Assembly (NCBI GenBank): GCA_937925655.1
Contig: CALAMC010000111.1
Span: 1 to 64,000 of the forward strand
Reading direction: 5' to 3'
DNA from: an uncultured candidate division Zixibacteria bacterium
Lineage (GTDB): Bacteria > Zixibacteria > MSB-5A5 > GN15 > PGXB01
Length of the DNA stretch: 64,000 bases
Positions within the stretch are counted from its first letter, which is position 1; every line of letters starts with the position of its first letter. Below the pieces are notes generated by a model. That model searched no databases. It worked only from the letters and a program-made list of their open reading frames with translations, and was not told where the DNA came from. Below are positions 43,930-51,740 of the stretch, in pieces. Both the position numbers and the translations under genes were made by a program.

Positions 43930-45009
43930 ATGGATCGCAAATTGCTATACAGCGCCGCCGGGCTGGTCCTGATCGGAATGGTGATGGTGTATTCATCGTC
44001 ATGCATCATGGCCGAGAGCCGTTTCGGGTCGCAGTTTTATTTCGTGAAGCGGCAGGTGATGTGGCTTATTATGGCCCTTGTTGTCGGCTGGGGCATCTAT
44101 CGTCTCGATCTGAAGAAATTGTCGGTGTATTCGGTCCCGGCGGTGATGGTCATGCTGGCGCTTCTGGCCCTGGTTTTCATCATGCCCGCCCGCAACGGGT
44201 CGCATCGCTGGATTTTTATCGGGCCGTTTTCGCTGCAACCCTCGGAAATTTTCAAGCTGATAGTGCTGTACTATCTGGCCTTTTCCCTGTCGCAGAAAAA
44301 AAGGGATATAACCGATTTCAAGCAGATATTGTACCCCTATGCGCCGCTGATCGGCGGGGGATTGGCATTAATAATATTCGAACCGGGTCTGGGTTCGGCT
44401 TTGACCATCGGTTTGTCCATCCTTGTCGTCTTTTTCCTGGCCGGGATACGCCTGTTGCACCTGGCGGCATTGACGGTCCCGCTGACATCGATGGTGGCTT
44501 TTCTGGTTTTCGTGGTCGGCTATAAGAAGGCGCGGGTTATGGATTATCTGGCTGCGGTTCAGGACCCGCTGGCCGGAAGCTATCAGGTCAAACAGGCGGT
44601 ATTGACGCTCGGTGCCGGGCAGATATTCGGGGCCGGGGTGGCCGACGGTCGCCAGAAATTATTCTTTCTGCCGTACCCTCACACCGATTTCATTTTTGCG
44701 ACTATCGGTGAAGAATTGGGTTTTGTCGGCCTGATGGCAATACTGACCCTGTTCTATATAATTATCTGGCGGGGTTGGAAGATAACCATGTACCAGCCGG
44801 ATCGTTTCGGTTATCTTCTGGGAGCAGGGATCACCGCGACCATTTTCATTGCGGTCATAATAAATGTCGGGGTGGTGACGTCGTTGCTTCCCACGACCGG
44901 TATTCCTCTGCCGTTTTTATCGTACGGGGGTACGTCGCTTCTGGTTTCCATCGCGTCCGTGGCGGTATTGCTCAATCTGTCACGCCGCAAGGGGGTGCGG
45001 GTGCGATGA
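43930..45009 (+). CDS. ftsW: Septal peptidoglycan polymerase FtsW
   Basis: 359 residues, SEDS family, about ten membrane segments. RNGSHRWIFIGPFSLQPSE (catalytic-loop region), FEPGLGSAL, PYPHTDFIFATIGEELGF and TGIPLPFLSYGGTS are conserved SEDS stretches. FtsW polymerises lipid II with its partner FtsI encoded upstream. It overlaps murG by ATGA. Confidence 0.95.
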   Translation: MDRKLLYSAAGLVLIGMVMVYSSSCIMAESRFGSQFYFVKRQVMWLIMALVVGWGIYRLDLKKLSVYSVPAVMVMLALLALVFIMPARNGSHRWIFIGPFSLQPSEIFKLIVLYYLAFSLSQKKRDITDFKQILYPYAPLIGGGLALIIFEPGLGSALTIGLSILVVFFLAGIRLLHLAALTVPLTSMVAFLVFVVGYKKARVMDYLAAVQDPLAGSYQVKQAVLTLGAGQIFGAGVADGRQKLFFLPYPHTDFIFATIGEELGFVGLMAILTLFYIIIWRGWKITMYQPDRFGYLLGAGITATIFIAVIINVGVVTSLLPTTGIPLPFLSYGGTSLLVSIASVAVLLNLSRRKGVRVR

Positions 45010-46130
45010 AAACATTCAAGGCCATATTCGCGGGGGGGGGCACCGGGGGACACCTGTTTCCGGCCCTGACCATTGCTTCGGCCCTGAAGGAAAGACTGGA
45101 GCCGGAATATAAGACAGAATTCAGATTTGTGGGGACCAAGCGCGGTCTGGAATACCGCATGAAAGAAACTCTGGGTTACCCGCTTATAATATTGAGCGTG
45201 CGCGGATTCATGCGTTCGGCCATACTCTCGAACATTGTTTTTCCGTTCGTACTGTTCTGGGCGTACGTTCGGTCGATATTTATTTTGCGGCGTTTCGACC
45301 CCGACATTGTCATCGGCACCGGCGGGTATGTCATGGGGCCAGTGCTCATGGCGGCCATTACACTGAATATGACGCGGGTCATACAGGAGCAAAATTCCTA
45401 TCCGGGGGTAACGACCAGGACGCTGGCCAAAAAGGTTTTCAAAGTGTTTCTGGGTTTTGCCGACGCCAAAAAATATCTGCCCGAGTGCGATACGATGGTG
45501 ACCGGCAACCCGATTCGCCGGAGCATCGGGCGGGCCGACCGCAAGGATGCGATGGCATACTTCGGTTTGGATGAAAATAAAAAGACGGTACTCGTCCTCG
45601 GCGGCAGTCAGGGAGCTTTAAGCATCAATCAAAATGTATTGCGCCATCTGGATGATTTAGGGGATGGCATTCAGCTGGTCTGGCAAACGGGGGAGAGGGC
45701 TTACACGGAGGTGACCGCACAGGCGGGCGGCAGGGTCTCCGGCCGCGCCCTTTTCGCCTTTACCGACAAAATCGAGCTCGCCTACGCCGCCGCGGACCTG
45801 GTAATAGCGCGGTCCGGGGCCTTGACCCTGGCCGAAATCGAAGCCGCCGGTCTTCCGGCCATATTGATTCCGTTTCCGTACGCGACGGCCGACCACCAGC
45901 GAAAAAACGCACAATCATTTGTCGCGGCTGGAGCGGCGGTGCTGGTCGATGATGAACAACTGGGGGAAGTCAGTCTTCCGGCCATGGCGCGGGGGATTCT
46001 GGACTCGGATAAACTGGAGACCATGAAAAATTGTGTACGTAAGATGCGAGAGGAACGTTCGAAACCGGCGGCGGATGTGATCGTCGATTACATCCTGCAA
46101 TTGAGCGGCGTGACAAAGGAGACAGCGTGA
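45006..46130 (+). CDS. murG: Lipid II synthase MurG
   Basis: 374 residues, GT-B fold, membrane-associated. FAGGGTGGHLFPAL at the N-terminus, IGTGGYVMGP, QEQNSYPGVTTR, LGGSQGA and ARSGALTLAEIEAAGLPAILIPFP are the MurG signature. It adds GlcNAc to lipid I. The start at ATG 45006 overlaps the ftsW stop; the frame is open further upstream (to 44775), but that part lies inside ftsW and does not resemble MurG. Confidence 0.96.
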   Translation: MKTFKAIFAGGGTGGHLFPALTIASALKERLEPEYKTEFRFVGTKRGLEYRMKETLGYPLIILSVRGFMRSAILSNIVFPFVLFWAYVRSIFILRRFDPDIVIGTGGYVMGPVLMAAITLNMTRVIQEQNSYPGVTTRTLAKKVFKVFLGFADAKKYLPECDTMVTGNPIRRSIGRADRKDAMAYFGLDENKKTVLVLGGSQGALSINQNVLRHLDDLGDGIQLVWQTGERAYTEVTAQAGGRVSGRALFAFTDKIELAYAAADLVIARSGALTLAEIEAAGLPAILIPFPYATADHQRKNAQSFVAAGAAVLVDDEQLGEVSLPAMARGILDSDKLETMKNCVRKMREERSKPAADVIVDYILQLSGVTKETA

Positions 46131-47548
46131 TACATGAAACCGCAACCGTCCCAAAATTCGAGAACGACACGGTGATATTTGGAAGATACAAGAGACTCCA
46201 TCTGGTTGGGGTTGGTGGAGCGGGGATGTCCGGCATGGCCGAGATTTTGAACAATCTCGGCTATGCCGTGACCGGCTCGGATAACTCGCCCAGCGAAATC
46301 ACCGAGCACCTCGAAGAGCTTGGCATTACGGTACATAAGGGCCACGCGGGCGTCAATCTGGGGGAGGCCGACGTCGTGGTCATTTCGTCGGCGGTTTCCG
46401 AGGACAATCCCGAAGTCGTGGAAGCGAACCGGCGCGGGATTCCGATTATCAAGCGGGCGGAAATGCTCGGAGAGTTGATGCGTCTCAAGTTTTCCATCGG
46501 TATCGCGGGAACGCACGGCAAAACGACGACGACCAGCATGATCGGCAAAATCCTGACCGACGCCAATCTGGATCCGACCGTCATCGTCGGGGGCGTGGTT
46601 ATGGGTAAGGGGACCGGGGCTTCCTTGGGCAAAGGTCAGTACATGGTGGCCGAGGCCGATGAGTATGACCGGTCGTTTTTGAAAATGTTTCCCTCGGTCG
46701 CGGTCGTTTTGAACATCGAGCCCGATCATCTGGAATGTTATGACGATCTGGCGCATCTGGAAAACTCGTTTCTGGAATATATGAATCGGACACCGTTTTA
46801 CGGTGAGGTGGTTTTTTGCGCCGACGACCCGGCTCTGACGCGTCTGGCGCCGCGTATCAAGCGATCGAAAGCCACCTTCGGGTTGAATGAAAACGCCGAC
46901 TATCGCGCCGTTGATATCACATCCGGTCAGGGCCGATCGCGTTTCGGAGTCATGAATAAAGGAGAGATGCTCGGCTATCTGGATATCCGTGTTCCGGGCC
47001 GCCACAACGTTCTTAACGCTCTGGCGGCGACGGCGACGGCGATAGAGCTTGAAATCCCTTTTGAAATCGTAGCCGATTCACTGCGCGAATTCGGCGGGGT
47101 GGTGCGGCGGTTTGAGATCAAGGGTCTGGTCGATGATATCATGGTTGTTGACGACTACGCCCATCACCCGACCGAACTCAAGGCCACATTGAGTACGGCC
47201 AAAGACTATTATGATCGCCGGGTGATTGCCGTCTTCCAACCGCACCTGTATAGCCGCACGAGACAATTTTACCGTGAATTCGCCGAGGTTCTGCAACTGG
47301 CCGACATGGCGTTTGTCGTGGATATATATCCCGCTCGCGAAAAGCCGTTGCCCGGCGTCACTTCAAAAATGATAGCCGAATGGGCCGAAGAGAAGAAGAT
47401 GAAAAAAATCGGTTACCTCGGAGCCTGGGAAAGGGCCGTCGATAAAATCGTCGGACTGGCCCGGCCGGGCGACATGATTATCAATATCGGCGCGGGGAGC
47501 ATTTATCGCATCAATCCGATAATTCTGCAGAAGTTGAGTGAGAGATGA
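46127..47548 (+). CDS. murC: UDP-MurNAc:L-alanine ligase MurC
   Basis: 473 residues. LHLVGVGGAGMSGMAE, AGTHGKTTTTSM, EADEYDRSF, NIEPDHLECY, DDYAHHPTELKATL and FQPHLYSRT identify MurC, which starts the stem peptide. GTG start overlapping the murG stop, with AAGGAG 5 bases before it. MurB, which often follows MurC, is not present; ftsQ overlaps by ATGA. Confidence 0.96.
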   Translation: MIHETATVPKFENDTVIFGRYKRLHLVGVGGAGMSGMAEILNNLGYAVTGSDNSPSEITEHLEELGITVHKGHAGVNLGEADVVVISSAVSEDNPEVVEANRRGIPIIKRAEMLGELMRLKFSIGIAGTHGKTTTTSMIGKILTDANLDPTVIVGGVVMGKGTGASLGKGQYMVAEADEYDRSFLKMFPSVAVVLNIEPDHLECYDDLAHLENSFLEYMNRTPFYGEVVFCADDPALTRLAPRIKRSKATFGLNENADYRAVDITSGQGRSRFGVMNKGEMLGYLDIRVPGRHNVLNALAATATAIELEIPFEIVADSLREFGGVVRRFEIKGLVDDIMVVDDYAHHPTELKATLSTAKDYYDRRVIAVFQPHLYSRTRQFYREFAEVLQLADMAFVVDIYPAREKPLPGVTSKMIAEWAEEKKMKKIGYLGAWERAVDKIVGLARPGDMIINIGAGSIYRINPIILQKLSER

Positions 47549-48261
47549 ATTTCAGGGTAAGAAAACCATTTGTGTACCTGATGCTTGCCACGGTCCTGAT
47601 GGGTGGGGCGGTGGCGGCCGGGCGATATATGGACGCTTTCAAATTGAAGGAAGTGCATATCACACCGGCCAAACTTTATACCAATGAAAAAGTGTTAAAA
47701 CATGAAATCGGGATGAATATGCTGACCCTGCCGCTGGACAGGATTACGGAGAAAATACTGGCCGAAGCGGACGTGTACCGGGTCGATATCGACTTCAGAC
47801 TGCCGGGGACGCTGGTAATTCAACTGAACAATGTCAAGCCGCTGGCGCTGTTGCTGGCTCGTGACGGCCGGACGCTGTACTGTCTGGATAATAACGGAGT
47901 CGTCTATAAACACGATTATGAAACGTATGGCCTCGACTATCCCATTATAACGGGTATTAACGATTATAAATTGCACGGTCGTATTCGGGATACGAGAGTT
48001 ACGCCGCTTCTGGAACAATTGATTAAGGTGCAAAATACCGATATGGATTCATACCTGGCGGTTTCGACCATCGACTTGTCCGACGCGGATAAAGTCATTC
48101 TGTATATCGAGGGCCTGCCGTTTATGGTATTGACCGATGCGGGATCGTTACATAAGAGCCTGACCAAACTCAAGATATTTATGATGGGTCACAATCATGA
48201 CCTGACGAAAATAAAGCAGCTGGATTTACGGACGGACGGTTTAATCATAGCGGTGAATTAA
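47545..48261 (+). CDS. ftsQ: FtsQ/DivIB-like division protein
   Basis: 238 residues: short cytoplasmic basic N-terminus, one membrane segment (about residues 9-27), a POTRA domain (about 33-105; LKEVHITPAKLYTNEK) and a FtsQ beta domain. It recruits the divisome core in the periplasm. Sequence identity to known FtsQ is low, as usual, and the call rests on architecture and on its place before ftsA. Confidence 0.85.
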   Translation: MNFRVRKPFVYLMLATVLMGGAVAAGRYMDAFKLKEVHITPAKLYTNEKVLKHEIGMNMLTLPLDRITEKILAEADVYRVDIDFRLPGTLVIQLNNVKPLALLLARDGRTLYCLDNNGVVYKHDYETYGLDYPIITGINDYKLHGRIRDTRVTPLLEQLIKVQNTDMDSYLAVSTIDLSDADKVILYIEGLPFMVLTDAGSLHKSLTKLKIFMMGHNHDLTKIKQLDLRTDGLIIAVN

Positions 48262-48262
48262 T

Positions 48263-49486
48263 ATGTCGGAAACGAGAATTATAACGGGCATAGACATCGG
48301 GACGACGACTATCCGGACGCTGATCGCCGAGAGCGATGATCGGGGTGACCCGGTTTTCATCGGCATCGGCACGGCTCCTGCGGCCGGACTGCGGCGCGGG
48401 GTCGTGGTCAGCATGGAAAAAACGGTGGAGGCCATCTCCAAAGCGGTGCAGGACGCCGAACTCATGGCCCAGATGAACATCGACTCGGCCGTGGCGGGCA
48501 TCACCGGCGACCATATCAAATCGATCAACAGCCAGGGGGTCATCGCCATTTCGCGGACCGATAATGAAATCGGCGAGAAGGACGTCACCAAAGCCATCGA
48601 GGCGGCCAGCGCCGTCCCCATTCCCAACGACCGGGAGATAATTCACGTCCTGCCGCAGATATATACGATCGACGAACAGTCGGGTATCAAGAACCCGGTC
48701 GGTATGACCGGCGTCCGACTGGAAGTGGAAGTGCATATCGTGACGGCGGCGGTCACATCGGCCCGAAACGTGTATCGGTCCATCGAGCGCTGTGAAATCG
48801 CCGTGGATCATCTGGTGCAACAATCGCTGGCTTCGGCCTACGCCAATATCAGTGCCGAGGAAGAAGATATGGGGGTGGCCCTGATCGACATCGGCGGCGA
48901 CCTGACCGACGTGGCCGTCTTTTTTGACGGTTCAGTGCGTCACACGGCGGTCGTGCCGCTGGGCGGGCGCAATGTCACCAATGATATTACCATCGGCTTG
49001 CGGACGTCGCTGGAGCAGGCGGAGAGCCTCAAAAATATGTATGGCTCGGCGTTGACGTCGCTGGTAGACGCCGAGGAGATGATGGAAGTGCCCACGGCCG
49101 TGGGGCGCGAGCCGAGACAGATTTCGCGCAATGTGCTGGCCTCGATTATAGAGCCGCGGATGGAGGAAATTCTGTCGCTGGCCCAACGCGAGATTAAAAA
49201 GGCGGGGGCGATTGACCCACTGGCGGCGGGAGCGGTTTTGACCGGGGGCGGGGCCCGTCTGCCGGGAGTGGTCGAATTGGCCGAACAGATTCTTGATATG
49301 CCGGTTAAAGTCGGCCGCTCGTCCGGCATCGAAGGCCTTCCGGAAAACCTGCGGACTCCGGATTATGCCACTGTCATCGGGCTGGTGCTCTATGGTCATC
49401 GCCACGGCACCGGCAAGACGGTGGCCAAAGGCGGCCTTAAGGGACTGATAAAGAAAATGGAGAACTGGATTTCGAAGAATTTTTAA
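48263..49486 (+). CDS. ftsA: Cell-division actin homologue FtsA
   Basis: 407 residues. TGIDIGTTTIRTLI phosphate-1 motif, the SHS2/1C domain (about 85-165), ALIDIGGDLTDVAVF phosphate-2, VLTGGGARLPGV adenosine motif, and a C-terminal amphipathic helix (LKGLIKKMENWISKNF) that anchors it to the membrane. It tethers FtsZ filaments to the inner membrane. ftsZ begins 17 bases downstream. Confidence 0.95.
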   Translation: MSETRIITGIDIGTTTIRTLIAESDDRGDPVFIGIGTAPAAGLRRGVVVSMEKTVEAISKAVQDAELMAQMNIDSAVAGITGDHIKSINSQGVIAISRTDNEIGEKDVTKAIEAASAVPIPNDREIIHVLPQIYTIDEQSGIKNPVGMTGVRLEVEVHIVTAAVTSARNVYRSIERCEIAVDHLVQQSLASAYANISAEEEDMGVALIDIGGDLTDVAVFFDGSVRHTAVVPLGGRNVTNDITIGLRTSLEQAESLKNMYGSALTSLVDAEEMMEVPTAVGREPRQISRNVLASIIEPRMEEILSLAQREIKKAGAIDPLAAGAVLTGGGARLPGVVELAEQILDMPVKVGRSSGIEGLPENLRTPDYATVIGLVLYGHRHGTGKTVAKGGLKGLIKKMENWISKNF

Positions 49487-49503
49487 TATCATGGAGGATA
49501 CCA

Positions 49504-50685
49504 ATGGAAGAAGGAAACATCAGATTCACGTTTGACGATGATCTGAACAATTACGCCCGCATCAAAGTTGTGGGCGTGGGGGGCGCCGGCGGCAACGCCG
49601 TCAACAGGATGATCGAAGCCGGGCTTTTGGGTGTGGAATTCGTGGCCATCAACACCGACGCTCAGGTGCTGGAAACCAATCGGGCCAGTAAAAAGATTCA
49701 AATCGGGAAGCGCCTGACCAAAGGGTTGGGGGCCGGGGCCAATCCCGACATTGGTCGCCGGGCGGTCGAGGAGGACCGGGATGAGATTTGTGAAGTATTA
49801 AGCGGGGCGGATATGGTTTTTATCGCCGCCGGGATGGGCGGCGGGACGGGAACCGGGGCGGCTCCGGTCGTGGCCGAAATCGCCCGCCAGCAGGGGGCCC
49901 TGACGGTCGCCATTGTCACTCGACCCTTTACTTTTGAAGGACAGCGGCGTCTTGATAAGGCGGAAAAAGGTCTCAAAGAACTGCAGGAAAAGGCGGATAC
50001 GCTGATCAGTATCGCCAATGACCGTCTTATCGAAATCGTCGATGAGAAGACCACCCTGACCAATGCCTTCATGTTCGCCGACGAGGTGTTGCATCAGGCC
50101 ACCAAAGGCATAAGCGATTTGATAACCATACCGGGCCTGATCAATTGCGATTTCGCCGACGTACGCACCGTCATGATGGAGCGCGGTGAAGCGTTAATGT
50201 GTACCGGTTACGGTGAAGGCGAGGGCCGGGCGGAGAAGGCCGCAGGCGATGCGATTTCATCGCCATTGCTCGAAAACGTTTCGATATCCGGGGCCAAAGG
50301 TGTGTTGATAAACGTCACCGGCGGGGAAGACATGACCTTGTTCGACGTGAACAAGGCGACGTCGATAATCTATCAGGCGGCCGGGGCGGAAGCCAATATC
50401 ATTTTCGGCGCCGTGATCGACCCGCATATGAAAGATAAAATGCGCGTGACGGTTATCGCCACCGGCTTCGGTTCGGTGGTGGAGAGGCTGGCGGAGAAAG
50501 AAGAGGAAGCCGAGATTATCGCCCGCAGCCAGCCGGGCAAAGTTATGTCGCTGTTTCCGGATGAATCCCATTTCCCGGTGCGTAAAGTCGCCGGAGGTAA
50601 CAACGGCGGCCGGAGCCGTATGCCCGCCTTCGACGATGATAATAGACAAATACCCGCTTATATCCGGCGGTTAGAAGACAACTAA
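49504..50685 (+). CDS. ftsZ: Cell-division tubulin homologue FtsZ
   Basis: 393 residues. KVVGVGGAGGNAVNRM, GGGTGTGAAPVVAEIA (tubulin signature, GTP binding), the NCDFADVRTVM T7 region that completes the GTPase site, a 60-residue linker and the C-terminal peptide IPAYIRRLEDN, which binds FtsA. It forms the division ring. A strong GGAGG ribosome-binding site (49493-49497) precedes the ATG, stronger than those of upstream genes, which suits the high level of FtsZ cells need. Confidence 0.97.
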   Translation: MEEGNIRFTFDDDLNNYARIKVVGVGGAGGNAVNRMIEAGLLGVEFVAINTDAQVLETNRASKKIQIGKRLTKGLGAGANPDIGRRAVEEDRDEICEVLSGADMVFIAAGMGGGTGTGAAPVVAEIARQQGALTVAIVTRPFTFEGQRRLDKAEKGLKELQEKADTLISIANDRLIEIVDEKTTLTNAFMFADEVLHQATKGISDLITIPGLINCDFADVRTVMMERGEALMCTGYGEGEGRAEKAAGDAISSPLLENVSISGAKGVLINVTGGEDMTLFDVNKATSIIYQAAGAEANIIFGAVIDPHMKDKMRVTVIATGFGSVVERLAEKEEEAEIIARSQPGKVMSLFPDESHFPVRKVAGGNNGGRSRMPAFDDDNRQIPAYIRRLEDN

Positions 50686-50712
50686 GGATCTTCCCACTTG
50701 GTTCCTCCACAA

Positions 50713-50743
50713 GGCCGTCGGTCGAGTTAATCGACCGGCGGCC
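50713..50743 (+). terminator. Strong hairpin after ftsZ, no U-run
   Basis: A 13-bp stem with one G-T wobble (50713-50725 with 50731-50743, loop GTTAA) lies 28 bases after the ftsZ stop. No T-run follows, so it may stabilise or process the 3' end of the dcw transcript rather than terminate it alone. The rest of the gap to the flagellin gene has no recognisable feature. Confidence 0.5.
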
Positions 50744-50905
50744 GAATCAATCGATACAGTATTGGCCGGTTCCGGCAATTTCACGGAAAAGGCGAATTCG
50801 GATTTATCCAAGCGGTTGCCGCATACGGGCTTAATAATCACAATGCGGGGGCATGGAGTTTGCGATGGATACCGGTGATTGTTGCCATTTTAGCAGGAGA
50901 ATGTC

Positions 50906-51667
50906 ATGTTAACGCAAAGCGCCCTGGGCATTAATATTCTTAACGGAATCAACCGGGCCATGGATGGCGTCTTTCGTTCATTGGAAAAGCTTTCTTCCGG
51001 TTTGAGAATTAACCGAGCTTCCGATGACCCCGCCGGATTGGTGATTTCCGAGCAGATGCGCTCACGAATCGCCTCGCTCAATCAGGAAATCGAAAATATC
51101 AGCCATAATATGTTCAAGTACAATACCGCCGATTCGGCGGCGCTGGAATTACGCCAGGCTTTAACCGATATGCGGACCTACGCTCTGGAAGCGGCCGGGG
51201 CGGGGTATGCCGATGAAAACACGTTCGTTGCCTGGCAGGGGGCGGTGGACGGCCTGGTGTCGTCGTACAATTTCATCGTCGATAGTACATCATTCGGCAC
51301 CCAGAAGCTTCTCGACGGTTCCGCCGGAAGCGTGGCGAACGTGGCCAAACTGGAACAAATCGACGTTTCTTCATCGGAAGCGGCGGCGCAGGCGGTCGAA
51401 GCCATCGATGGCCAGATAGCGGCGCTGGACCAAAAGCTCGTGGCCATCGGCGCGCGTCAGCACGGTGATTTCGAAAGCCGCCGCAACAGCCTGCGCATTG
51501 AAATGGAAAATCTGACCGCCGCCGAGTCGAGTATCCGCGATACCGACTATGTGGCCGAATATTCGAATTTGATCAGGAACAAATTGGTGGTGCAGATGGG
51601 CCTATCGCTTTTGGCTCATTCGCATATCACCAGCCGATCGGTACTGAATTTAATCGGGAATGGATAA
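50906..51667 (+). CDS. fliC: Short flagellin
   Basis: 253 residues, only the conserved D0/D1 helices. The N-terminal part has KLSSGLRINRASDDPAGLVIS, the flagellin hallmark; the C-terminal part has NLTAAESSIRDTDYVAEYSNLI and a terminal helix ending VLNLIGNG. The variable D2/D3 domains are missing, giving a minimal filament protein. A good ribosome-binding site (AGGAG) precedes the ATG. No other flagellar gene is in this window, so it is a lone gene between the dcw cluster and a convergent secreted-protein gene. FlgL-like or other flagellin-fold proteins are possible but less likely. Confidence 0.85.
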   Translation: MLTQSALGINILNGINRAMDGVFRSLEKLSSGLRINRASDDPAGLVISEQMRSRIASLNQEIENISHNMFKYNTADSAALELRQALTDMRTYALEAAGAGYADENTFVAWQGAVDGLVSSYNFIVDSTSFGTQKLLDGSAGSVANVAKLEQIDVSSSEAAAQAVEAIDGQIAALDQKLVAIGARQHGDFESRRNSLRIEMENLTAAESSIRDTDYVAEYSNLIRNKLVVQMGLSLLAHSHITSRSVLNLIGNG

Positions 51668-51681
51668 TGGCCCGAAAATCG

Positions 51682-51717
51682 AAGGGTCGTTCTTTGATGG
51701 AACGACCCTTTGTATTA
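51682..51717. terminator. Terminator between flagellin and convergent gene
   Basis: An 11-bp perfect stem (AAGGGTCGTTC/GAACGACCCTT, loop TTTGATG) followed by TGTATTAT on the plus strand and by TTTTC on the minus strand; it could serve both convergent genes. Confidence 0.7.
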
Positions 51718-51740
51718 TCTGATTTTAATGCCTTTCGGTA

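Noticed and set aside
44775..45005. N-terminal extension of murG
   Set aside because: Lies wholly inside ftsW in another frame; conserved MurG sequence starts at the ATG overlapping the ftsW stop.
50750..50905. Sigma-54 or sigma-28 promoter for the flagellin gene
   Set aside because: A GG-N10-type pair near 50763 is off by one base from the sigma-54 spacing and no sigma-28 boxes of the right spacing were found.
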